A DNA stretch of 47,230 nt from an uncultured Collinsella sp. (GCA_900544225.1 UQUD01000004.1:1-47230), one strand, 5' to 3'. Counted from the first letter of the stretch, positions 8,905 to 17,111 are shown. Translations and numbers: made by a program. The notes: a model not told the origin generated them from the letters alone.

Positions 8905-9705
8905 TTACGATGTGAGCGCCTCCAGATGTGCGCGGAATCGCTCCGCATCGACATCGAGCGTGGTCTCAGCATTGACCTGAGCCAGCCGATACCCGACAAA
9001 GTAGGGTGAAACCACCCAGCGCGGAAGCGCCTTGGCAATGGTCCGGCCGTCCATGTGGTAGAAGAACAAGTTGTACGACTCTGCGCGACCACCATGGTGC
9101 TCGTTCAGGATATAGCGCAGAGCTACCTGAATCGCATCGGCGAAGAGGTCCGTCTCGGCTTGGTCTCGCGCGCCATCGCTGGCGGCGATTCCCTGCGGGG
9201 CTGAAACATTGACCTCAAAGAACCCCATAATCGGTTCGGTTGAGATGTTGACCGCAACCCTTCCCCTCTGCCAAACATCGATGCCTTCAAAGTTGGCTGA
9301 GGTCAGCGCCGCATAGCCGTCCTCCTGTTCCAAGCCCACAATCTGCATGTGTGGATGGACGAGGCTGCCGCCCGAAAGCGGACCCTTGTTCTTGTACATG
9401 AGCACGCTTCGATACTGCTGCGAATCGATCATCTGCTGCCAGCAATCCAGAGCAAACCGCATCACATGGTGGAGTTCATCCGGCTTATAGGTCACCAGGT
9501 CGGCATCGTGATCGGCCGACTCGATCAGCACGGTTTGACGGGTGGCGCGCAGGGTCTTGAACTTATTCTCGAGCCAGATGCAGTCACCGTCGCGCTGGAT
9601 GATGTTGGTGAGCCCCTCCGTGTTGCAAAAGGGACACGCGGTACCGGGGCGACGGTTGTCGTCGGGCTTGCCGCTCGCCTGCTGAACATCGAATACCAGC
9701 GCCAC
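8905..9705 (-). CDS. DUF4931 GalT/HIT-like protein
   Basis: A 266-residue protein resembling galactose-1-phosphate uridylyltransferases and the DUF4931 family. A CPFC zinc-ligand pair is at residues 24-27 and the active-site-like HPHMQ motif near residue 117 sits inside GGSLVHPHMQIVG, as in the HIT/GalT superfamily. GalT-type enzymes transfer nucleotidyl groups through the middle histidine, so nucleotidyl-transferase or hydrolase activity is plausible; the substrate is unknown. The start is GTG, with GGAGG 9-10 nt upstream placed over the end of cutC, whose stop lies only 3 nt before it. The two genes are therefore translationally close and in one operon. Confidence 0.75.
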   Translation of the reverse strand: MALVFDVQQASGKPDDNRRPGTACPFCNTEGLTNIIQRDGDCIWLENKFKTLRATRQTVLIESADHDADLVTYKPDELHHVMRFALDCWQQMIDSQQYRSVLMYKNKGPLSGGSLVHPHMQIVGLEQEDGYAALTSANFEGIDVWQRGRVAVNISTEPIMGFFEVNVSAPQGIAASDGARDQAETDLFADAIQVALRYILNEHHGGRAESYNLFFYHMDGRTIAKALPRWVVSPYFVGYRLAQVNAETTLDVDAERFRAHLEALTS

Positions 9706-9708
9706 GGG

Positions 9709-10386
9709 TTATACCTCCAGCGGCACGATCTTGGTGCCATGGAGCTCGGAGACGTCTAGCGCCGCCGCGACCGCGTCGCGATTTGCCGTAGTGATGCCGC
9801 CGCCGGGAAGGATGGTCAAACGATCACCCGCATACTCGATTAAACGAGCCAGGTGATCGAAATTATCCTCGATCGACGTACCGGCAGCGCCGCCATGCGT
9901 GAGGATGCGCGTAACGCCGCAGTCGGCAAGTGTATCAATCGCATCGAGCTGAGCCTCGGGCGAGAGCTGGTCAAATGACATGTGGAAGGTGATGTCGATG
10001 GGATCACGCTTACATTCCTCGGTCGCGCAGCCCGCAGCCATCACGAGGGCGCCAAGCGTAAGTTCGTCGAGCGCCCATCCGCCAGCGCAGGGTTTGCAGC
10101 AGCCAAAGACCAAGCCGTCAACGCCCGCACTCACGGCAAGGCCCAAGTCCATCTCCATCATGCGCAGCTCATCCTGGTTGTAGTGAAAGTCGCCGCCACG
10201 CGGACGGATCATGCACATCACCCGTGCATCGTGTTCGTGGGCATAGTTGGTCGTAGCGCTGATAACGCCGGCCGAGGGCGTGGTACCACCGACGGCAAGG
10301 TTATCGCACAGCTCGATGCGCCTTGCACCGGCCTCGATAGCCGCCGGCACCCGCTCAAAGTTCTCGGCACAAAACTCGTACAGCAT
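9709..10386 (-). CDS. cutC: CutC family TIM-barrel protein
   Basis: A 225-residue CutC homologue. Family hallmarks are the N-terminal YEFCAENFE, GARRIELCDNLAVGGTTPS, MIRPRGGDF(H)Y, GLVFG, DITFHMSFDQ, RILTHGG and the C-terminal LPGGGI blocks. CutC was named for copper homeostasis in E. coli, but its direct biochemical role is unsettled. The ATG at 10386 is chosen over upstream in-frame starts because the conserved N-terminus begins there and GGGGGT lies 8 nt upstream. It is first in a two-gene operon with the DUF4931 protein, a pairing that hints at a sugar-nucleotide or small-molecule role rather than metal handling (inference). Confidence 0.9.
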   Translation of the reverse strand: MLYEFCAENFERVPAAIEAGARRIELCDNLAVGGTTPSAGVISATTNYAHEHDARVMCMIRPRGGDFHYNQDELRMMEMDLGLAVSAGVDGLVFGCCKPCAGGWALDELTLGALVMAAGCATEECKRDPIDITFHMSFDQLSPEAQLDAIDTLADCGVTRILTHGGAAGTSIEDNFDHLARLIEYAGDRLTILPGGGITTANRDAVAAALDVSELHGTKIVPLEV

Positions 10387-10444
10387 AGATAGACCCCCAA
10401 AGACAGCAGATGTTTTCCGACGGGCATTGTCACACATCCCCATG

Positions 10445-10513
10445 AAGTTGCGGTGGAATAGGGACTGTTTTGGCGTCTAGCGCCCCCATTTAGTCCCTAT
10501 TTCACCGCAACTT
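10445..10513. repeat. long intergenic palindrome with GGGACT/AGTCCC core
   Basis: Inverted repeat with 22-nt arms at 10445-10466 and 10492-10513 and a single mismatch. The left arm begins AAGTTGCGGTGG and ends TAGGGACT. The 25-nt loop contains a second small stem GGCG-TCTAG-CGCC. It lies upstream of cutC and beside the liv terminator. The end motif resembles the elements at 14127-14162 and 41044-41080, suggesting a dispersed palindromic repeat family. Confidence 0.75.
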
Positions 10514-10514
10514 A

Positions 10515-10551
10515 AAAGGGGGCGCTGACCGGGTTGGTCAGCGCCCCCTTT
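10515..10551 (-). terminator. strong terminator of the liv operon
   Basis: Perfect 16-bp stem (10515-10530 and 10536-10551, core GGGGGCGCTGACC) with a 5-nt loop, 10 nt downstream of the livF stop. On the minus strand the stem ends in TTTT. It should end transcription of the liv genes before cutC. Confidence 0.85.
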
Positions 10552-10561
10552 GTTGAATGGA

Positions 10562-11275
10562 TTAACCGCCCAGATAGGCCTTGCGGACGTTATCGTCGTG
10601 CAGCAGCTCTTGACCGGTGCCGGTCATGGTGATCTTGCCAGTCTCGAGCACGTAACCGCGCGTGGCGATGGAAAGCGCCATCTGTGCGTTTTGCTCGACC
10701 AGGAGCACCGTGGTTCCGGCCTTATGCAGATCCTCGACAATTTGGAAGATCTGCTCGATCAGAATCGGTGCCAAGCCCATAGAGGGCTCATCGAGCATGA
10801 GCAGCTTAGGGTTACTCATAAGGGCGCGCCCCATAACGAGCATCTGCTGCTCACCGCCCGAAAGGGTGCCGGCGACCTGGCGACGGCGTTCCTTCAGGCG
10901 CGGGAACTGCTCGTAAACACGTTCGAGGCCCGGAGCCACCGTGGACTTGGGCTGCGTATAGGCACCCATCTCCAGGTTCTCCTCAACCGTCATCTGCAAA
11001 AAGGCGCGACGACCCTCGGGAACTTGAGCCAGGCCCTTACCAACCAGCTTATCAGCGGGCGTATGGGTAATGTCCTCGCCCATAAACTTGATGGAGCCGG
11101 TCTTGGAGCGCAGCAGGCCCGAGACGGTCTTGAGCGTCGTGGACTTACCGGCGCCGTTGGCACCGATCAAGGCCACGATCTCACCCTCGTTGACGTTAAA
11201 GGAGATGTCCTTGATGGCGTGGATGGCGCCGTACCAGACGTTGATGTTGTAGATGGAAAGCATCGGCTCTGCCAT
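10562..11275 (-). CDS. livF: branched-chain amino-acid ABC transporter ATPase LivF
   Basis: A 237-residue ABC ATPase, the second nucleotide-binding subunit of a high-affinity branched-chain amino-acid importer. Walker A GANGAGKST, the Q-loop segment AQVPEGRR, signature LSGGEQQ, Walker B LLMLDEPSMGLAP and a switch histidine-equivalent region LLVEQN are intact. PEGR(R)xF and SMGLAP are typical of LivF rather than LivG. The start codon directly abuts the livG stop (11276), with GGGGGAG upstream inside livG, indicating coupled translation. It is the last gene of the operon, followed by a strong terminator. Confidence 0.95.
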   Translation of the reverse strand: MAEPMLSIYNINVWYGAIHAIKDISFNVNEGEIVALIGANGAGKSTTLKTVSGLLRSKTGSIKFMGEDITHTPADKLVGKGLAQVPEGRRAFLQMTVEENLEMGAYTQPKSTVAPGLERVYEQFPRLKERRRQVAGTLSGGEQQMLVMGRALMSNPKLLMLDEPSMGLAPILIEQIFQIVEDLHKAGTTVLLVEQNAQMALSIATRGYVLETGKITMTGTGQELLHDDNVRKAYLGG

Positions 11276-12136
11276 TTAGTTCTCCCCCTTATCCTGCTTA
11301 CCCAGATACGCCTCGATAACGGCATCGTTGTTCTGGATTTCCTCGGCGGTACCCTTGGCGATGACCTTACCAAAGTTGAGCACGCAGATGCCCTCGCAGA
11401 TGTTCATAACGAGCGACATATCATGCTCGATAAGCATGATGGCAATGCCGAAGGTGTCGCGAATCTTGACGATGTTCTCCATGAGCTCCGCGGTCTCGGA
11501 CGGGTTCATGCCGGCGGCAGGCTCGTCAAGCAGCAGTAGCTTGGGGTTGGTGGCAAGCGCGCGGACGATCTCCAGGCGACGCTGGGCACCATAAGGCAGC
11601 GATCCGGCCTGCTCGTTTGCCAGGTGCTCCATATCAAAGATGGACAGCAGTTCCATGGCGCGCTCGTGGGCGGCCTTCTCGTGTTTCCAATACGTCGGCA
11701 GGCGCAACACGCCCTCAAAGCCGGAGTAGCGCTCCTGGTTGTGCAGGCCGACCTTAACGTTATCCTCCACCGTCATGGTGTTGAACAGGCGAATGTTCTG
11801 GAACGTACGGGCAATACCCATGCGGTTGACCTGATAGACCGACTTGCCCGAGGTGTCCTCGCCATCGAGAAGGATGGTGCCGTGCGTGGGCTGATACACC
11901 TTGGTGAGCAGGTTGAAGACCGTGGTCTTACCGGCACCGTTGGGTCCGATCAGACCGGCGATCTCGGTCTTGCCGATAGTCAGGCTAAAGTCGTCGACTG
12001 CCTTAAGGCCGCCGAATTCAATGCCCAGGTGGATGCACTCGAGCGCCGGGCGCTCGCCCAGGTCGCGGTCGGGGACGATGGCGCCAGAAGGATACGGGAC
12101 CATCTTGCCCTTGTTGAACTCAAATTTACTGGGCAT
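11276..12136 (-). CDS. livG: branched-chain amino-acid ABC transporter ATPase LivG
   Basis: A 286-residue ABC ATPase, partner of LivF. It has Walker A GPNGAGKTT, the LivG-type segment GIARTFQNIRLF, signature LPYGAQRRLE (LivG uses YGxQRRLE instead of LSGGQ), Walker B LLLLDEPAAGMNP and LIEHDMSLVM. The N-terminus carries about 35 extra residues before the first strand of the ATPase (SKFEFNKGKM and following), somewhat longer than usual. The start at 12136 is preferred because AAGGAGGTGG lies at good spacing; it overlaps the end of livM by 11 nt. Confidence 0.95.
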   Translation of the reverse strand: MPSKFEFNKGKMVPYPSGAIVPDRDLGERPALECIHLGIEFGGLKAVDDFSLTIGKTEIAGLIGPNGAGKTTVFNLLTKVYQPTHGTILLDGEDTSGKSVYQVNRMGIARTFQNIRLFNTMTVEDNVKVGLHNQERYSGFEGVLRLPTYWKHEKAAHERAMELLSIFDMEHLANEQAGSLPYGAQRRLEIVRALATNPKLLLLDEPAAGMNPSETAELMENIVKIRDTFGIAIMLIEHDMSLVMNICEGICVLNFGKVIAKGTAEEIQNNDAVIEAYLGKQDKGEN

Positions 12137-13205
12137 CGGCTGCCACCTCCTTCTTGGAAGCAAAGCGGTCCTTGATGCGACCGAAGAAAGCCTTGAGCTG
12201 CGGGTTGTTGGTAAAGATCATGACCAGGATCAGCACGATAGCGTAGATGAGCATGCGGTAGTCCGAGAACTGACGGAGCAGCTCGGGGAGCACCGTGAGC
12301 AACGCCGCCGCGATGACAGAGCCGCGCATATTGCCCAGACCGCCCAGGACCACGAACACCAGGATGAGGATCGACGTGTTGAAGTCAAACTTAGTGGCGG
12401 AAAGCTGCGAGAAGTTACCGCCGAACAGGGCTCCGGCAGCACCGGCGAGGGCAGCGGAAACAACAAAGGCAATCATGCGGTACTGGGTGACGGAGATGCC
12501 CACGGACTCGGCTGCAATCTTGTTGTCGCGCACGGCCATAATGGCACGGCCGGTACGGCTGCGAACCAGGTTGAGCACGATCACGAGCGCGACCATGACC
12601 AGGATGGCGCCGGCAAGGAAGGTCGAATAGGTCGACACGCCCGATGCGCCCTGCGCGCCCTTGATGATGGCGGTGCCGTCCTCGAGCAGGTGCAGGTCGT
12701 TAATCGTAGAGTTGCCCGTGATGTTAAAGATCACGTGCAGGCCGCGGGAGTCGACGCCCACAATGAGGCAGGTGACGATCTCTTTGATGATCTCGCCAAA
12801 AGCCAAGGTCACGATGGCCAGATAGTCGCCGCTCAGGCGCAGGACCGGGATACCGATCAAGAAGCCCAAGATGGCAGCGGCGATAGCGCCGACCACGACG
12901 CTGATGATAAGGCGCACCGGATCGGACGGAACGGCGCTCTCAAGGGCGACCGCGGTGACGATGCCCGTGTAGGCACCGACGCTCATAAAGCCCGCGTGGC
13001 CCAGCGACAGGTCGCCTGCGATGCCGACGACGAGGTTAAGGGAGATGGCCATGACGATATAGGCCGTGATGGGAACCAGCTGACCGGCAATCATACGCGG
13101 GATCATGTGGTTAGACTGCATAAAGAACACGATGGCGAAGGCCACGATGCACATGGCATACGTAACAAAGTCGTGACGCGTCTGTTTGTCTTTAAGAAAC
13201 TTCAT
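12126..13205 (-). CDS. livM: branched-chain amino-acid ABC permease LivM
   Basis: A 359-residue membrane permease with 8-9 hydrophobic spans. The family blocks GDLSLGHAGFMSVGAY, RLSGDYLAIVTLAFGEI, GRAIMAVRDNKIAAESVGI and GGLGNMRGSVIAA are present. It forms the translocation pore with LivH. Two starts are possible: GTG at 13214, immediately after the livH stop, or ATG at 13205 with AGGTGAG just upstream; the latter is chosen but the difference is only three residues. The C-terminus overlaps livG. Confidence 0.94.
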   Translation of the reverse strand: MKFLKDKQTRHDFVTYAMCIVAFAIVFFMQSNHMIPRMIAGQLVPITAYIVMAISLNLVVGIAGDLSLGHAGFMSVGAYTGIVTAVALESAVPSDPVRLIISVVVGAIAAAILGFLIGIPVLRLSGDYLAIVTLAFGEIIKEIVTCLIVGVDSRGLHVIFNITGNSTINDLHLLEDGTAIIKGAQGASGVSTYSTFLAGAILVMVALVIVLNLVRSRTGRAIMAVRDNKIAAESVGISVTQYRMIAFVVSAALAGAAGALFGGNFSQLSATKFDFNTSILILVFVVLGGLGNMRGSVIAAALLTVLPELLRQFSDYRMLIYAIVLILVMIFTNNPQLKAFFGRIKDRFASKKEVAADAQ

Positions 13206-13214
13206 AACGCTCAC

Positions 13215-14096
13215 CTACACCTTCTCGGGGACGTACTTGCCCAAGAGGCCGGCAGGCTTGACGAGCAGGACGATGATCAAAACACCAAAGACGATGGAGT
13301 TGGCAAGGCTCGTGGAAATGTAGGCCTGCGCCATCGCCTCGATGATGCCGATGAGAATGCCACCGACAAAGGCACCGGGGATGGAGCCGATGCCGCCGAA
13401 AACAGCGGCATCGAAGGCCTTGATGCCAGGCATGGCGCCCGTGGTGGGCTGCAGGACCGGCGAGTAGGAGCACAGGAGAACACCGGCGATGGCGGCAAGG
13501 GCGGAGCCGATGGCAAACGTCATCGAAATAGTGCGGTTGACGTTGATGCCCATGAGCTGAGCGGCAGCCTTGTCCTCGGACACGGCGCGCATGGCTTTGC
13601 CCATCTTGGTCTTACCTGTAAAGAACATCAGGCCGGCCATGATAACCAGGCAGGCGACGATGGTGACGAGCGAGACGGCGCTTACGTTGAACTTGGCCAA
13701 GAACTCCGGCACCTGGAAGGTGACGAGCGAAGTGAAGTTCTTGGGCGTGGCGCCCCACAGAAGCTGCGCGGCGTTCTGCAGGAAGTAAGACACGCCGATG
13801 GCCGTGATCAGAACGGCCAGCGGGCCTGCTTGGCGCAGCGGCTTATAGGCCAGGCCCTCGATAAGAACACCGAGAACGGTACAGACCACACAAGAGAGAA
13901 TTACAGATGCCCAGCCCGGGAGGCCGAGATACGACGTGGCACAGAACGAGACATAGGCACCGACCATGATGACGTCGCCGTGAGCGAAGTTCAGCATCTT
14001 GGCGATACCGTAGACCATGGTGTAGCCCAACGCGATGATGGCGTAGACGCTGCCCATGGACAGGCCGTTGACCAGGTATTGGATAAAGACCGTCAT
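13215..14096 (-). CDS. livH: branched-chain amino-acid ABC permease LivH
   Basis: A 293-residue permease with about eight hydrophobic spans. Typical LivH blocks are NGLSMGSVYAIIALGYTMVY, LNFAHGDVIMVGAY, GKAMRAVSEDKAAAQLMGI, TGAMPGIKAFDAAVFGGIGS and PGAFVGG. The frame extends upstream to 14189, but the ATG at 14096 is chosen because GGGGG lies 9 nt before it and the protein then starts with the usual short N-terminus. It is followed without a gap by livM and preceded by livJ1 after a 139-nt spacer containing a GGGAC palindrome and a hairpin. Confidence 0.94.
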   Translation of the reverse strand: MTVFIQYLVNGLSMGSVYAIIALGYTMVYGIAKMLNFAHGDVIMVGAYVSFCATSYLGLPGWASVILSCVVCTVLGVLIEGLAYKPLRQAGPLAVLITAIGVSYFLQNAAQLLWGATPKNFTSLVTFQVPEFLAKFNVSAVSLVTIVACLVIMAGLMFFTGKTKMGKAMRAVSEDKAAAQLMGINVNRTISMTFAIGSALAAIAGVLLCSYSPVLQPTTGAMPGIKAFDAAVFGGIGSIPGAFVGGILIGIIEAMAQAYISTSLANSIVFGVLIIVLLVKPAGLLGKYVPEKV

Positions 14097-14126
14097 GTTC
14101 CACATCCCCCTTTCGAATAGGTTTCC

Positions 14127-14162
14127 AGTTGATGTATGAAACAGGGACGTTACACTGTCCCT
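14127..14162. repeat. GGGAC/GTCCC palindromic element
   Basis: Begins AGTTGATGTATGAAACAGGGAC and closes with GTCCCT, giving a 6-bp stem (14143-14148 and 14157-14162) with an 8-nt loop. The outer part aligns with one arm of the palindrome at 10445-10513 (AAGTTGCGGTGGAATAGGGAC). It lies between livJ1 and livH inside the liv operon. Confidence 0.5.
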
Positions 14163-14172
14163 AGATACCAAG

Positions 14173-14204
14173 CAAGCAGGGAAGGCCAAAACCTCCCCTG
14201 CTTG
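14173..14204 (-). terminator. hairpin between livJ1 and livH (possible attenuator)
   Basis: Imperfect 13-bp stem (14173-14185 and 14192-14204, core CAAGCAGGG) with a 6-nt CCAAAA loop, 31 nt after the livJ1 stop. No T tract follows on the minus strand, so it is more likely an mRNA-stability or partial-attenuation hairpin that keeps binding-protein mRNA in excess over permease mRNA, as seen in other ABC operons (inference). Confidence 0.5.
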
Positions 14205-14235
14205 GGATCAAAACCGCTCTATGTAAGGCGGCCAA

Positions 14236-15423
14236 TTAGGCCTGTACGTACTTGCCGTCGGTGATGACGTACGCCGTGGGCTCCTTCTGGACCTGGCCCT
14301 TATCGTTCCAGGTGAGCTTGCCGGTCAGACCATCAACGGTAATCTTGAGCATAGCCTTGGACAGCTTCTCGGCGGCCTCGGTCGGATCGGCGTCGACTCC
14401 AAGACCGGCCTCCCTGACGGCCTCGGCCACCGCGTGCACGCCGTCGTAGGCGTCGGCGGCAAACTGGTCGGGGGTATCGCCGTACTTATCCTTGTAAGCG
14501 TTGACGAAGTCGGCGTTCTTCTCGTCGTCGGCAGAGAACGGGGTCATGAGCAGCAGACCCTCGGCAAGAGAGGTATCGAAGCCCTCAACGCCCAGGATGC
14601 CGTCCATGCCGTCGCAGCCCATCATCTTGACGTCGTAGCCCATGTCCTTGGCGTTCTTGAGCAAAACGGACGCCGGCGTGTAGTAGATCGGCGCAAAGAT
14701 CATGGTGGCGCCGGCCTGCTTGGCCTTGGTCAGCTGGTTCGTAAAGCTCGTGGCGGAGTCGTCCTTAAAGGTCTCCTCGTCGACAATCTCGAGCTTGGAC
14801 TCAGCGGCCTGGGCCTTAAAGGAATCTGCGATGCCCGAAGAATAGGCGTCGCCGGAGTTATAGAACAGCACGAACTTCTCGTCCGCATACTTCTGCGCCA
14901 GGAACTTGGCAGCGTTGACACCCTGGTTGGGGTCGGTGAAGCAAACCTGGAAGACGCAATCCTTGCCGTCGGTGACGTCCTCGGAGGACGCGGACGGGGT
15001 GATCATGAACGTCTTGGGGTCGTTACCACACTCTGCGGCAACGGCAACCGACGCACCCGTGGTGGTCGGACCGACGAGGGCCTGCATGCCCCAGTCGAGC
15101 AGGGTGTTGAAGGCGTTGACGGCCTTCTCGCCATCGGCCTGGTCATCCTCGGCCTTGCTGGCAAGCGGCAGCTCCTTGGTCGAGAAATCCTTGCAGCCGA
15201 GCTCGACACCCTGGGTAACGGACTTGCCGTAGGACGCGTTGGCGCCGGTCAGCGGGCCGATGGTGCCGATCTTAAACGAAGCGTCGCTCGAAGCGGAACC
15301 GCTGTCGCCGCCGTTGGAGGAGCAGCCAGCTAGAATGGACATCGCCCCCAGACCTGCTGCGCTCGCGATAACGCTCCTGCGATTCATAACAGGGTTCAAT
15401 GACTTACCGGTGAGGCTCGACAT
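14236..15423 (-). CDS. livJ: branched-chain amino-acid binding lipoprotein (LivJ-like 1)
   Basis: A 395-residue type I periplasmic-binding-fold lipoprotein. The N-terminus has an RR-containing signal and the lipobox ILAGC, followed by a Gly/Ser-rich linker; the mature part follows from KIGTIGPLTGANASYGKSV. The conserved FTDPNQG, FYNSGDAYSSG and FAPIYYTPASV segments form the Leu/Ile/Val-type receptor. It delivers branched-chain or related amino acids to LivHMGF. GAGAGGAGAG precedes the ATG; an internal ATG at 15384 (MNRRSV) is an alternative start. It is about 70 percent identical by eye to the product of the adjacent upstream gene and shares a 69-nt exactly identical DNA block with it. Confidence 0.93.
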   Translation of the reverse strand: MSSLTGKSLNPVMNRRSVIASAAGLGAMSILAGCSSNGGDSGSASSDASFKIGTIGPLTGANASYGKSVTQGVELGCKDFSTKELPLASKAEDDQADGEKAVNAFNTLLDWGMQALVGPTTTGASVAVAAECGNDPKTFMITPSASSEDVTDGKDCVFQVCFTDPNQGVNAAKFLAQKYADEKFVLFYNSGDAYSSGIADSFKAQAAESKLEIVDEETFKDDSATSFTNQLTKAKQAGATMIFAPIYYTPASVLLKNAKDMGYDVKMMGCDGMDGILGVEGFDTSLAEGLLLMTPFSADDEKNADFVNAYKDKYGDTPDQFAADAYDGVHAVAEAVREAGLGVDADPTEAAEKLSKAMLKITVDGLTGKLTWNDKGQVQKEPTAYVITDGKYVQA

Positions 15424-15559
15424 GCGGCTCTCCTCTCAAATCTCGTCGGGTTTCGGTTGCCCGACAGGCCATCCTTCGCCGTGTTCGGCGTTCGCAAAAT
15501 AGTAGACGCTTTAGTTGAGAAAAGTGGCGATTATTTCAACTTTTCTTTTGCTTTGTCCA

Positions 15560-15609
15560 TTTATCCATATTTATGCGTATTTCTATCGGTTTATGCAGTT
15601 TAGCCACTT
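15560..15609. promoter_or_regulatory. 10-bp phased T-tract array upstream of livJ1
   Basis: Four consecutive 10-nt units (15561-15600) with consensus TTATSCRTAT, each starting with a TT(A/C)T tract, with further T-rich stretches on both sides. Exact 10-bp spacing puts the tracts on one face of the helix, which predicts intrinsic curvature or an array of binding sites. It lies about 140-180 nt upstream of livJ1 in the AT-richest part of the 271-nt spacer between the two livJ genes. No clear -35/-10 pair could be fixed. Confidence 0.55.
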
Positions 15610-15694
15610 TATTATGTGAAAGTAATGTTTCTGTTCTGTTACAAGCGCCCTTGCCCTGAATAAAACGGCCTCACCGGTAGCGCTTTATGCGCAC

Positions 15695-16861
15695 TTAGGC
15701 GGCGATGTACTTGCCATCCTGAATCACATAGGCCGTAGCGGGCTTTTCGACCTGGCCCTCGTCGTTCCACGTGAGCTCGCCCGTCAGGCCCTCAATCTTG
15801 ATCTTGCGCATGGCCTTGGCAAGATCGTCGGCAATGTCGGCACCATCGGCCGTAATATCGATGCCCGCCTTGTCGATGGCCTCGGCGATGGCGTGGACAC
15901 AATCGTAGGCGTCGGCGGCAAACTGGTTAGGCGTCTCGTCGTAGGCATCCTTATAGGCCTTGACGAAGTCGGCATTCTTCTCGTCATCGGCGGAAAACGG
16001 GGTCATGAGCAGTACGCCCTCGGCAAGAGAGGTATCGAAGCCCTCCACAGAGAGCAGGCCGTCCATGCCGTCGGTACCCATGAGCGTCATGTCGTAGCCC
16101 ATGTCCTTGGCGTTCTTGAGCAAAACGGACGCCGGCGTGTAGTAGATCGGCGCAAAGATGAGCGTGGCGCCGGCCTCCTTGGCCTTGGTGAGCTGGTTGG
16201 TAAAGCTCGTGGAGGAATCGTCCTTAAAGGTCTCGGTATCGACGATATCAAGTTTGGACTCCTTGGCCTGCTCGGCAAAGGCATCGGCAACACCCGAGCT
16301 GTACGTATCGCCGGAGTTGTAGAACAGGGCGATCTTGGCGTCCGCGTATTTCTCGGCCAAGAACTTCGCAGCGCTGGCGCCCATGGTGGGATCGGTGAAG
16401 CAAACCTGAAAGACCGTGGTCTTATCCTTGGTGACGTCGAGCGACGAGGCCGAAGGCGTGACCATGAGCATATCGTCGGCGATCTCGCCCGAGACGGCGA
16501 CGGCGGCACCAGTCGTGACGGGGCCGACGAGAGCCTGCATGCCCCAGTCGCACAGGGTATTGAAGGCGTTGATAGCCTTCTCGCCGTCAGCGACGTCATC
16601 CTCGGACTTAAGCGAGAGTTTGAGGTCCTTGGTCGAGAAATCCTTGGCGGCGAGCTTGGCACCCTTCTCGGCCGAAACGCCATAGGTTGCCGCGGCGCCG
16701 GTCAGAGGGCCGATGACACCGATCTTGAAGGTCTTGCCGTCATCGGCGGAGCCGCCCTCCGAGCCACCCGACGAGCAACCAGCGAGTGCCACGGTGCTGC
16801 CGAGCGCCGCGGCACCGGCGAGAAAGTTCCTACGGCTGAGCGTGCTGTTGATGTTGAACAT
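15695..16861 (-). CDS. livJ: branched-chain amino-acid binding lipoprotein (LivJ-like 2)
   Basis: A 388-residue paralogue of the neighbouring LivJ-like protein. Its signal peptide carries a twin-arginine-like SRRNFL followed by the lipobox ALAGC, so export could be by Tat or Sec. The receptor core contains GPLTGAAATYGVS, FYNSGDTYSSG and FAPIYYTPASV. The ATG at 16861 is chosen over an upstream frame opening at 16927 because AAGGGGGA lies just before it and the signal peptide then starts properly. It is the first gene of the liv cluster, separated from livJ1 by an AT-rich 271-nt spacer. Two receptors sharing one permease would broaden or tune substrate range (inference). Confidence 0.92.
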   Translation of the reverse strand: MFNINSTLSRRNFLAGAAALGSTVALAGCSSGGSEGGSADDGKTFKIGVIGPLTGAAATYGVSAEKGAKLAAKDFSTKDLKLSLKSEDDVADGEKAINAFNTLCDWGMQALVGPVTTGAAVAVSGEIADDMLMVTPSASSLDVTKDKTTVFQVCFTDPTMGASAAKFLAEKYADAKIALFYNSGDTYSSGVADAFAEQAKESKLDIVDTETFKDDSSTSFTNQLTKAKEAGATLIFAPIYYTPASVLLKNAKDMGYDMTLMGTDGMDGLLSVEGFDTSLAEGVLLMTPFSADDEKNADFVKAYKDAYDETPNQFAADAYDCVHAIAEAIDKAGIDITADGADIADDLAKAMRKIKIEGLTGELTWNDEGQVEKPATAYVIQDGKYIAA

Positions 16862-17051
16862 GGTGTCCCCCTTTTCGCTGGCCGCAGTGCGGCCGTCTTG
16901 CGGTACGGGGCAAACCTTATGGCGCAAACGTTGACAGTTTGTTACGGAGTTTCGTTTGTAGCGAGCATGTTTCCAATGTTTCCGCAGCGTTTCGGGGGTG
17001 CCGTTTTGTGCGACTCCTGTTGCCTGGCGAGCACGCGCCCTCGGTTCACGC

Positions 17052-17057
17052 TAGAAT
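17052..17057 (+). promoter_or_regulatory. putative -10 box of hom
   Basis: TAGAAT preceded by GTTCACGC, 55 nt upstream of the hom start. The same GTTCAC(n)TAnAAT arrangement occurs before the HD gene at 29039. No good -35 is visible. The 250-nt divergent spacer 16862-17111 holds no other recognised feature. Confidence 0.3.
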
Positions 17058-17111
17058 GCACTCAACCTTTAAGCGGTTAATCCATCCATAAGATGCACGA
17101 AGGAGCTATCT

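Noticed and set aside
11901..14120. 739-residue open frame on the plus strand
   Set aside because: It lies antisense to livG, livM and livH and is a GC-rich shadow frame: His/Asp/Gly-rich composition, no motifs and no ribosome site.
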